Part shown: positions 34,610 through 41,754 of the stretch, one piece after another
Position numbering within the stretch: the stretch's first letter is position 1
Layout of the letters: the number at the start of each line of letters is the position of its first letter
The notes under the pieces: model-generated
What the model was told of the DNA's origin: nothing
Seen by the model: the letters and a program-made list of their open reading frames with translations, nothing else
The model's database searches: none
Assembly: GCA_964607135.1 (NCBI GenBank)
Contig: CAZSIV010000012.1
Span: 1 to 64,000 of the forward strand
Direction: 5' to 3'
Source of the DNA: Metaruminococcus_A sp964607135
GTDB lineage: Bacteria > Bacillota > Clostridia > Oscillospirales > Ruminococcaceae
Length of the DNA: 64,000 nt
Program-made: the position numbers and the translations under genes

Positions 34610-35719
34610 ATGGCAAACTTATCACTGCAGAACATTCAGAAGGTTTATCAGGGCGGCGTTCAGGCTGTCTCTGACTTTAATCTCGAAATCGAAGACAAAG
34701 AGTTTTTAGTTTTGGTCGGCCCTTCCGGATGCGGTAAATCTACGACCCTTCGTATGATCGCCGGCCTGGAGGAAATCACCGGCGGTCAGCTTTACATCGG
34801 CGGCGAGCTGATGAACGACGTTGCCCCGAAAGACCGCGATATCGCGATGGTTTTCCAGAGCTACGCCCTGTATCCGCACATGAGCGTTTTTGACAACATG
34901 GCGTTCGGCTTGAAGCTCCGCAAAACTCCGAAGGATGAAATCAAGCGCCGCGTTGAAGAGGCTGCCAGAATTCTTGATATTACCCATCTGCTCGACCGTA
35001 AGCCGAAGGCTCTTTCCGGCGGTCAGAGACAGCGTGTCGCTCTTGGTCGTGCGATCGTCCGTGAGCCGAAGGTATTCCTCTTTGACGAGCCTCTTTCTAA
35101 CTTGGATGCGAAACTCCGTGCCCAGATGCGTACCGAGCTGACCAAGCTGCATTATCGTCTCGGCACCACCTTTATCTATGTAACGCACGATCAGATCGAA
35201 GCTATGACAATGGGCGACCGGATCGTTGTTATGAAAGACGGTTTCATCCAGCAGGTTGACACCCCGCAGAATCTTTACGACAATCCCTGCAATATTTTTG
35301 TTGCCGGATTTATTGGCTCTCCGCAGATGAACTTTATCGATGCGACGCTGGTCGAAGAGGGCGGAAGAGTTTACTTTACCTTTGGTCAATATAAGATTCC
35401 GCTTCCGGCTGCGAAGGCTGACAACGAAGCCGTACGCGCTTCTATCGGCAAGGATGTTATTGTGGGTATCCGTCCGGAATGTCTCCACGATGAGGAAATG
35501 TACCTCTCCACAATGACGGATGGTATCATTGAGTGTGATATTGACGTTGTCGAGCTGATGGGCGCTGAGACTTACATCTACTTCTCTGTTGAGGGTGTAA
35601 GCATGACTGCTCGTGTTTCCCGTACAAAATCCCGTCCGGGCGATAAAGTCCAGATGGCGATTGACCTCAATCGGATCCATATCTTTGACAAAGAGACTGA
35701 GCAGGTCATCTGCAACTAA
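34610..35719 (+). CDS. MsmK/UgpC-type ABC transporter ATP-binding protein
   Basis: 369 residues from the ATG at 34610 (TAGGAGGTAC at 34594). Walker A GPSGCGKST, Q-loop MVFQSYALYPHM, signature LSGGQRQRVALGRAIV, Walker B VFLFDEPLSNLDA and H-loop VTHDQIEAM are followed by a MalK-type TOBE regulatory domain (about 245-369, GIRPECLHDEE). It energises carbohydrate importers. No permease or binding protein is nearby and it has its own promoter and strong terminator, so it is probably the shared ATPase for several sugar ABC systems, as MsmK is in streptococci. Its codon choice is biased toward common codons, as in highly expressed genes. Confidence 0.92.
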   Translation: MANLSLQNIQKVYQGGVQAVSDFNLEIEDKEFLVLVGPSGCGKSTTLRMIAGLEEITGGQLYIGGELMNDVAPKDRDIAMVFQSYALYPHMSVFDNMAFGLKLRKTPKDEIKRRVEEAARILDITHLLDRKPKALSGGQRQRVALGRAIVREPKVFLFDEPLSNLDAKLRAQMRTELTKLHYRLGTTFIYVTHDQIEAMTMGDRIVVMKDGFIQQVDTPQNLYDNPCNIFVAGFIGSPQMNFIDATLVEEGGRVYFTFGQYKIPLPAAKADNEAVRASIGKDVIVGIRPECLHDEEMYLSTMTDGIIECDIDVVELMGAETYIYFSVEGVSMTARVSRTKSRPGDKVQMAIDLNRIHIFDKETEQVICN

Positions 35720-35771
35720 TTAAGTTTTGCCATTTAAAAGCGCCATAATTATGCGAGATGTATAGGCGCTT

Positions 35772-35810
35772 AGAAAGGACGGACAGTTTAACTGTCCGTC
35801 CTTTCTTTTG
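35772..35810 (+). terminator. terminator of the sugar-ABC ATPase gene
   Basis: Perfectly complementary 17-base arms (AGAAAGGACGGACAGTT) followed by TTTTG. A second GC-rich hairpin (CCCCCGGTT/AACCGGGGG, 35836-35854) follows. Confidence 0.85.
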
Positions 35811-35928
35811 ATGTCGCCGAGCAGGCAGGAAAAATCCCCCGGTTGAACCGGGGGGTAAAATAATACTGTGACAGAGCTTATTGTGTTTTTGCAAATCCAT
35901 TCTGAAAAAACCGGGATGGGATTACAGC

Positions 35929-36603
35929 TTATTGCGATGAGTTTTCCTGGCTTTCCGTTTGGACGTTCGCTTCGGCTTCTCTCACTCTGCCGATGAAGTA
36001 GTCCAACGTCTGGCCTGTGTAGCTGCGGCTCTCCAAGCTGAAATTGTATTCTGTCATTTGATCGATCTGCGATTCCTCGAGCTGGCAGCCGTATCCTCCC
36101 ACGAGTCTGTTGTCATCCGTTACGAGAAACGTCCAGTAGGGGTTAAAAAAGCTGAGATCCCCATCTTGAGATAAATAACCTATATACCGTTTTCCAATAA
36201 GACATGCGGCTTCTTCCGCTGATTTTAGGCCAATACTTCCGACCCGTTCCTGACCTATTACAGAAAGACTCCCGCTAGGTACTTCTTGAATTGACATATG
36301 CAGCCAATACCGCCCTGCGCTGCTCTCTGAATCAAATGGCTCAACTGAGATAACCTCGAAAAGACAAAGCGGGATACTATATCGAGCAGAACTTGCAGCA
36401 ATCCTTTCAAGTGGCGTAAAAGGCGAGATAATCCCCCATCCCGAAGAAGCAGTTTTAATCCAAGCAGTTTCCTTTGCATATTTTTCACAAAAGGCGTGTG
36501 ATTCTTCAGGAGTCAGTTCTAGCTCGGAAGAAACGCAGGCACAAAGGCAGAAAACAAGAAGGAGGGACAGAACCGTTTTTCCTAAGAGTTTGGCCCGCTT
36601 CAA
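35929..36603 (-). CDS. putative lipoprotein of unknown function
   Basis: About 224 residues. The TTG at 36603 is preferred because AGAGGTG lies six bases before it and the product then starts KRAKLLGKTVLSLLLVFCLCAC, a good signal peptide with lipobox LCAC. The mature part has no motif I recognise: mixed alpha/beta, with FNPYWTFLVTDDNRLVGGYGCQLEESQ near the end and a Gln/Glu/Asn/Ser-rich tail. Just upstream on the same strand lies a fragment of a close paralogue (36740-36840), indicating a past tandem duplication. Confidence 0.7.
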   Translation of the reverse strand: MKRAKLLGKTVLSLLLVFCLCACVSSELELTPEESHAFCEKYAKETAWIKTASSGWGIISPFTPLERIAASSARYSIPLCLFEVISVEPFDSESSAGRYWLHMSIQEVPSGSLSVIGQERVGSIGLKSAEEAACLIGKRYIGYLSQDGDLSFFNPYWTFLVTDDNRLVGGYGCQLEESQIDQMTEYNFSLESRSYTGQTLDYFIGRVREAEANVQTESQENSSQ

Positions 36604-36690
36604 GATATTCACCTCTTCCAGTAACAACACATGATTTACCAATTATTAAATTAAACATACCATATCTTTCCCTAAAATGCAATATTGTTA

Positions 36691-36729
36691 ATAAAAAATC
36701 CCATCCCGGAATCTTTTCCGGGATGGGAT
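36691..36729 (-). terminator. terminator behind the paralogue remnant
   Basis: 13-base arms ATCCCATCCCGGA/TCCGGGATGGGAT. On the minus strand it is followed by TTTTTTATT. A similar CCGGGATGGGAT follows the intact lipoprotein gene, so the duplication included downstream DNA. Confidence 0.75.
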
Positions 36730-36739
36730 GGAACGGGGC

Positions 36740-36840
36740 TTATTGCGATGAGTTTTCCTGGCTTTCCGCCTGTATGTTCGCTTCGGTTCCTTTTACAAAG
36801 AGACCATCTCTGACTTTGAAATCAAGAGTACGGTCTAGGT
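36740..36840 (-). pseudogene. C-terminal remnant of a lipoprotein paralogue
   Basis: The minus-strand frame encodes about 33 codons ending ANIQAESQENSSQ-stop, against ANVQTESQENSSQ-stop in the neighbouring lipoprotein. Upstream TLDFKVRDGLFVKGTE aligns only loosely with TLDYFIGRVREAE. There is no start or signal peptide, so only the tail of the duplicate survives. Confidence 0.75.
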
Positions 36841-36970
36841 TTATTTAAAATACCAATTATTTTAATTTTTATTGTTATTTTCTGTAATTGTAGTTGTAGT
36901 TCTCTCTTGAAACCGCAGGAAATCAAGATATTTGTCGCTGCTTCTATCCCGAAGTTTAGGGGCAGGACAG

Positions 36971-36999
36971 TTGCAAATCGGGGCCATTTGTATTATAAC
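36971..36999 (+). promoter_or_regulatory. promoter of the yjbQ-type gene
   Basis: TTGCAA and TATAAC with 17-base spacing, about 90 bases before the start. The rest of 36841-37089 is AT-rich and otherwise empty. Confidence 0.55.
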
Positions 37000-37089
37000 T
37001 ATAGAGAAAGAGTGCCTTGTTCAGAACGATAGGGATATATGCATATCGTTTGCCATATGGGGAGCAGAATTTCCAACAGGAGGAATAAA

Positions 37090-37488
37090 ATGGGATTTTA
37101 TGAGTACCAGCTCCATACGGAGCGGGAAGGCTTTTACGATATCACTCCGCAGGTGCGGGACGCTTTGGCGAAGAGCGGGGTGCGCTCCGGCCTCTGTGTG
37201 ATTTATACGCCGCACACCACTTCAGCCATCACGATCAACGAAAATGCAGACCCTGATGTCAAAACGGACCTGATTGGGGGCCTCTCCGAAGTGTTTCCCA
37301 ACCTTTTGACCTACCGCCATATGGAGGGGAATTCCGCCGCCCATCTCAAATCAAGCTGTATCGGCTGCTCCGAGACAGTGATCGTAGAGCACGGGAAGCT
37401 CCTGCTCGGGATGTGGCAGGGAATCTATTTCTGCGAATTCGACGGACCGCGCAGCCGGAATTATTTTGTCAAGGTGATGGAGGGCTGA
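37090..37488 (+). CDS. YjbQ-family (UPF0047) protein, secondary thiamine-phosphate synthase type
   Basis: 132 residues from the ATG at 37090 (AGGAGGA at 37078). GFYDITPQVRDAL, CVIYTPHTTSAITINENADPDV, HMEGNSAAHLKSSCIGCSETVIVEHGKLLLGMWQGIYFCEFDGPRSR covers the whole UPF0047 family, with the conserved HTT, HxEGN-x-x-HL and DGPR motifs. Family members show weak thiamine-phosphate synthase activity in E. coli; the physiological role is unsettled. It is followed after 53 bases by a DUF3267 gene and is probably co-transcribed with it. Confidence 0.88.
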   Translation: MGFYEYQLHTEREGFYDITPQVRDALAKSGVRSGLCVIYTPHTTSAITINENADPDVKTDLIGGLSEVFPNLLTYRHMEGNSAAHLKSSCIGCSETVIVEHGKLLLGMWQGIYFCEFDGPRSRNYFVKVMEG

Positions 37489-37541
37489 GTCCATTTCACC
37501 CGATAAAAGATTGTGAAATTGAAAAAACGGAGGCGGCTTTT

Positions 37542-38117
37542 ATGAAGCTGAAGTATGCGGGGAAATATGACGGGGATCCGGCGTCTCTGCCGCACGGGGA
37601 GCATATGCCCGGTGCGGTAAAGTTCAAAGAGATGGAAAACACAGCGCTGTTCAGCGTTGTGATGAATATTGCAGCCTGTGTCATCGCGATCCCGCTGATT
37701 GTTTTTGTAGTGCTGTATGGGGAACGGAATTTATTCGGCCTTCCTCTCGGCGCTGTTCTGGCCCTGGCTGTCCTTATACCGCATGAACTGCTCCACGCTG
37801 TTTGCTTTAAGGATGAGGTGTATCTTTACAACCACCTCAGGCGCGGAATGATGTTTGTTGTGGGAACGGAAATCATGAGCAAAAAGCGGTTTATCTTCAT
37901 GAGCCTCCTTCCGAATCTGCTGCTCGGGGTGCTGCCCTTTATTGTATTTTGCATTTTTCCGCAGCTGATGATTTTGGGGGTGTTCGGCGCTTTAAATATT
38001 GCGATGGGGGCCGGGGACTACTACAATGCTGTCAATGCGGCGATCCAGATGCCCAGGGGGGCGAAAACTTACCTGTACCAGTTCAATTCTTATTGGTATC
38101 TGCCTGAAAAGGAGTAA
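37542..38117 (+). CDS. DUF3267 putative membrane zincin
   Basis: 191 residues from the ATG at 37542 (ACGGAGG ahead). Membrane segments lie near 47-70, 75-92 and 125-160. PHELLHAVCF (about 85-94) gives a HExxH zinc-peptidase motif at the edge of a membrane helix, and GAGDYYNAVNAA further on could supply the third ligand Asp, as in DUF3267/PF11667 proteins. It probably acts inside the membrane; no substrate is known. It shares a transcript with the YjbQ gene and ends at a strong bidirectional terminator. Confidence 0.78.
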   Translation: MKLKYAGKYDGDPASLPHGEHMPGAVKFKEMENTALFSVVMNIAACVIAIPLIVFVVLYGERNLFGLPLGAVLALAVLIPHELLHAVCFKDEVYLYNHLRRGMMFVVGTEIMSKKRFIFMSLLPNLLLGVLPFIVFCIFPQLMILGVFGALNIAMGAGDYYNAVNAAIQMPRGAKTYLYQFNSYWYLPEKE

Positions 38118-38125
38118 GGTTAAAT

Positions 38126-38177
38126 AAAAAACAAAGGCGGATGTAAATGTCAGGCATTTACATCCGCCTTTGTTTTT
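38126..38177. terminator. bidirectional terminator
   Basis: Perfect 23-base arms beginning AAAAACAAAGGCGG and ending in TTTTT on both strands lie between the convergent DUF3267 and nitroreductase genes. Confidence 0.9.
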
Positions 38178-38203
38178 AAAAATCTGTAAATCGTTTTACT
38201 TTT

Positions 38204-38788
38204 CTACTTTATAAACCGAAGCCGCCCTTCTTTTCTGGGCTGAGCCTTTGCCTGCGGCTGATCGGAATACCCGATGGCGACGCTTCCGCAGATCACTTCA
38301 TCGCCGCCGATGCCGTATGGTTCCAGAAAAGCCCTCAAAACGGGATTCTCCGACAGCCAGGTGAGCTGATTGATCCAGCAGGTACCGATATTCATCGACG
38401 TTGCGGCCAGCAGGATGTTCTCAATCGCCGCGGCGCTGTCGGCCATTGCGTTGCCATGTCCCTTTTGATTGGTGACGATGACCAAAGCGGGGGCGTTGTA
38501 AATAAAATCGTATCCGCCTTTTTGGGCCATCTGAATTGTGTGGACTTTGCTTTTATACATCCCTTCGATGATTTCCATCCGGCCGAATTCCTGCTCGACG
38601 ATCCGCTTGAGCGCCGCTAAAACCTCAAGGTTTTGAATCACAGTAAAACGGGTGTACTGGCAGTTTCCGCCGCTGGGCGCATAAAGGCCGGCTTCCAGTA
38701 TGGCGCCGAGCTCTTCTTCCCCCACCTGAATGGGCTTATACTTTCGAATGCTTCTGCGGCTGAGGATTGTTTGCATGGTTTGTTCCAT
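38204..38788 (-). CDS. nitroreductase-family flavoprotein
   Basis: 194 residues. ILSRRSIRKYKP (FMN phosphate-binding RRS-x-RKY), APSGGNCQYTRFTVI, ADSAAAIENILLAATSMNIGTCWINQL (dimer/FMN contact helix) and IAIGYSD-like VAIGYSDQPQ at the end make up a complete NfsB/BluB-superfamily nitroreductase. It is probably a cytosolic NAD(P)H- and FMN-dependent dehydrogenase. AAGGAG lies nine bases before the ATG. It runs convergent to the DUF3267 gene and parallel to ppk1 upstream; the physiological substrate is unknown. Confidence 0.9.
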   Translation of the reverse strand: MEQTMQTILSRRSIRKYKPIQVGEEELGAILEAGLYAPSGGNCQYTRFTVIQNLEVLAALKRIVEQEFGRMEIIEGMYKSKVHTIQMAQKGGYDFIYNAPALVIVTNQKGHGNAMADSAAAIENILLAATSMNIGTCWINQLTWLSENPVLRAFLEPYGIGGDEVICGSVAIGYSDQPQAKAQPRKEGRLRFIK

Positions 38789-38879
38789 CTGCTAAACTCC
38801 TTGCTTGAAAGAATACTATATTGTTTTCTGTAAAAAAACCAAACCTAATTTTAGCGCTTTTTTTGGAAAAAATCAACCG

Positions 38880-41015
38880 TTATTTCTGGTGAAACAGGCG
38901 TTTAATCCGCCGCGTGAAGGAATTCCCCGGCTCCTGATCCGAGATGGCGCTGTGGGAGCGTTCGGCAGCCAGCTTCATGAAGCGCTCCTGGCTGGCTTTG
39001 GCAGACGGCTCCCGATCGCGGAAACGGTATTGCCCATCCGGATACAGAATCCTGCCTTTGACGGTGTCCTCCAGCATGATCTGAAGCATTTTATAGATTC
39101 GTTCCCTGAGCCTTGGATTTTCCACCGGACAGGCGATTTCCACCCGCCTCTGGGTGTTGCGGGTCATCATATCCGCCGAGGCGATGTAAAGTTCCATCTC
39201 GCTGCCGACGCCGAAACAATAGACCCGGGAGTGCTCTAGGAATCTGCCGACAATGCTGATCACCGAGATGTGGTCCGTTTTGCCGGGCACGCCGGGAATC
39301 AGACAGCAGATTCCCCGTATAATCAGCTGAATCGGGACGCCGTATTGGGAGGCTTCCGAAAGCTTGTCGATCACGTCGCGGTCGGTCAGGGAGTTCATCT
39401 TCATCAGGATGGCGGCGGGCTTTCCGAGCTTTGCCTTTTCGATCTCCCCCTCGATCCTTTTGACGACGTTTGATTTTAAGCTGTAAGGGGCAACCCAAAG
39501 CTTTTTATAGCTTCCCTCCAGGTTGGCAATGGCTACGTTTTTAAAGAAATTGACGGCGTCGGCGCAGATGTCCGGATCGGCGGTGATCAGGGAGAGGTCG
39601 GTGTAGAGGCGGGAAGTCTTTTCATTGTAGTTTCCCGTGCCGATCTGAGTGATGTATTGGATACGCGAGCGGTCTTTCCGGGTGATTAAACAGACTTTGG
39701 AGTGAACCTTGTAGCCGTCGAAACCGTAGATCACGTTGCAGCCCGCTTCCTCCAGCCGCTGTGCCCATTCAATGTTATTCTGTTCGTCGAACCGCGCCCG
39801 CAGCTCCATTAAAACGGTGATCTCCTTCCCGTTTTCCGCCGCTTCGATTAAAGACTCCGCCAGTTTCGATTCCCGGCTGATCCGGTACAGGGTAATTTTA
39901 ATCGAGAGCACCTCCGGATCGTTTGCCGCCTCTTTGATAAGGGACAGAAACGGCTTCATGCTCTCAAACGGATAGGAGAGGACGACGTCTTTTTTTAACA
40001 CCTGCCGGATGACGCTTTGATGAGCGTGGAGGTCGGGGGTGTCCTGCGGACGGAAGGGCTGGTTTAAAAGAAGCTGCTTGACCGAGGCGGGGAGCATGTC
40101 CTCCAGCGCAAAGACATATGACATGTTGAGCGGCGCCTTGCTGACAAATACCTGTTCTCCCTTTAAAGACAGCCGCTCGCATAAAAAGCCCTGCAAGCCT
40201 TTGCTCAAAGGGGATGCGGTCTCCAGTCTGACGGGGGCGAGACGGGCGCGCTTTTTTAAGATTTTTTTCATGTGCTGGCGGAAGTCAATATCTGCGTCGT
40301 ATAACCCCTCGTCGGTGTCGATATCCGCGTTTCTCGTCACACATATCACGGTTTTTTCCGTGATATGATACTGCTCAAAAACCAGCTCTGCATATTCTAA
40401 AATCACATCATCCAGCAGAATGAACCGCAGGTCGCTCTCCGGCAGGGCGACAATCCGCCCCAGAGCGGGGGAGACGGGAATCAGCCCGTAGCATTCGTCT
40501 TTTCCATGCCGGAGAACGGCTGCAATATAGGGCTGCTTGTTATTTAAATGGGGGAATGGATGCATGTTGTCTACAACCTGCGGGGAGAGCAGGGGAAGAA
40601 TCGAGCGTTTAAAGTATTTGTCGATATATTTCCGCTCGTTTGGGGTGAGACTGTCAAACTGCGGACGGCAGACATGGTACTCCTCCAGCGCTTTTGCGAC
40701 GTTTTGATAGGAACGGTCCCGTTTCTGGTAAAGTTCGGGAGTCTCTTTATAGATTTCCTCTAGCTGCTGCGCGCAGGTGAGGCCCGATTTGTTGTCGGGA
40801 TCAAGGTCTCCCGCCTGGGCGAGATCGAACAGGCTTCCAACCCGCACCATATAAAATTCGTCCAGGTTGCTGGTGAAAATCGAGATGAACTTCAACCGTT
40901 CAAAGGCAGGAGTTTGCAGACAGTCGGCCTCCTCCAATACGCGCAGGTTGAACTTCAGCCAGCTCAGCTCGCGGTTTTCGGTGTAACTGTAGTCGTATCC
41001 CGTTTGTTCGTTCAT
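38880..41015 (-). CDS. ppk1: polyphosphate kinase 1
   Basis: 711 residues from the ATG at 41015 (AAGAGGAA precedes it; an ATG six codons earlier encodes that site). All four PPK1 domains are present: N-terminal ENRELSWLKFNLRVLEEA, the head domain with SNLDEFYMVRVG, and two PLD-like catalytic domains. YGFDGYKVHSKVCLITRKD carries the phosphorylated His, and the second domain has LEHSRVYCFG and IASADMMTRNTQRRVE. It makes long-chain polyphosphate from ATP, usually membrane-associated. No ppx gene lies beside it. A PPK2 gene, which can spend polyphosphate, lies 5 kb away. Confidence 0.95.
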   Translation of the reverse strand: MNEQTGYDYSYTENRELSWLKFNLRVLEEADCLQTPAFERLKFISIFTSNLDEFYMVRVGSLFDLAQAGDLDPDNKSGLTCAQQLEEIYKETPELYQKRDRSYQNVAKALEEYHVCRPQFDSLTPNERKYIDKYFKRSILPLLSPQVVDNMHPFPHLNNKQPYIAAVLRHGKDECYGLIPVSPALGRIVALPESDLRFILLDDVILEYAELVFEQYHITEKTVICVTRNADIDTDEGLYDADIDFRQHMKKILKKRARLAPVRLETASPLSKGLQGFLCERLSLKGEQVFVSKAPLNMSYVFALEDMLPASVKQLLLNQPFRPQDTPDLHAHQSVIRQVLKKDVVLSYPFESMKPFLSLIKEAANDPEVLSIKITLYRISRESKLAESLIEAAENGKEITVLMELRARFDEQNNIEWAQRLEEAGCNVIYGFDGYKVHSKVCLITRKDRSRIQYITQIGTGNYNEKTSRLYTDLSLITADPDICADAVNFFKNVAIANLEGSYKKLWVAPYSLKSNVVKRIEGEIEKAKLGKPAAILMKMNSLTDRDVIDKLSEASQYGVPIQLIIRGICCLIPGVPGKTDHISVISIVGRFLEHSRVYCFGVGSEMELYIASADMMTRNTQRRVEIACPVENPRLRERIYKMLQIMLEDTVKGRILYPDGQYRFRDREPSAKASQERFMKLAAERSHSAISDQEPGNSFTRRIKRLFHQK

Positions 41016-41285
41016 GGAAATTCCTCTTTTCATCCATATATCTGCTGGAGAACCCCTCCGGCAGGGAAATTATTGGTTAAGAACAGGGAGAAGGGAGAAC
41101 AGACACTGCCTGTTTTCTTTGCTGTACTGTGCAAAATCCGGCGCCGCAGCGAATGCTGTCGACCGCCGCCTGCCCGCAGCGGGTTGAAAGTTGCCGAGGC
41201 TTGTATTGAAGCTATTTCACAGGGGAGCGTATTTATAGCGTAAGCTGTATATAAAAATCAAGCATCGTATCTGGTAATACCATGG

Positions 41286-41603
41286 GGCGGAGCCGAAATG
41301 CGGCAATTGGCCATAGGGACGGGAGAGAGCAAAGCGAACGGATCGTCCGGGCCATAAAAAGGTATAATATCCACTCTGTGGGGATTGCGGCAAGAAGGCG
41401 GAGCCGAAATGCGGCAATTGGCCATAGGGACGGGAGAGAGCAAAGCGAACGGATCGTCCGGGCCATAAAAAGGTATAATATCCACTCTGTGGGGATTGCG
41501 GCAAGAAGGCGGAGCCGAAATGCAGCAATTGGCCATAGGGACGGGAGAGAGCAAAGCGAGCGGATCGTCCGGGCCATAAAAAGGTATAATATCCACTCTG
41601 TGG
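41286..41603. repeat. 111-bp tandem repeat, 2.9 copies
   Basis: Units begin GGCGGAGCCGAAATGC at 41286, 41397 and 41508. Units 1 and 2 are identical; unit 3 differs at two bases and stops short. Each contains TATAAT (41363, 41474, 41585). As 111 is a multiple of three, several frames stay open across it, but none has a ribosome site or matching protein. It fills the space between divergent ppk1 and GH3 genes; the rest of 41016-41754 shows only the GH3 promoter and the hairpin below. Confidence 0.9.
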
Positions 41604-41613
41604 ATATTATACC
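41583..41613 (-). terminator. palindrome ending the tandem repeat
   Basis: 13-bp perfect arms (GGTATAATATCCA) around CTCTG, created where the last repeat breaks off. On the minus strand it is followed by TTTTTATGG, so it could terminate leftward transcripts. Confidence 0.45.
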
Positions 41614-41687
41614 CTATTTCTCCTTAATTTTCTATAGGTAGTTTCAAGAAGATCATTGAAATTTTACAGGAAAAGCTGGCCGAAATA

Positions 41688-41716
41688 TTGCCAAACGTTT
41701 TCTTTCATGCAATAAT
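41688..41716 (+). promoter_or_regulatory. promoter of the GH3 gene
   Basis: TTGCCA (41688) and AATAAT (41711) with 17-base spacing, 38 bases before the ATG. Confidence 0.6.
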
Positions 41717-41754
41717 AGGAGCATAAAATAAAGCTGAGACAGGAGGAGAACAGT

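Noticed and set aside
41286..41603. Possible CRISPR array
   Set aside because: Units are 111 bp and nearly identical throughout, with no repeat/spacer alternation and no cas genes.
41217..41641. Repetitive 103-119-residue proteins in several frames
   Set aside because: Frames stay open only because the repeat length is a multiple of three; no ribosome site, and multiple overlapping frames on both strands look equally open.
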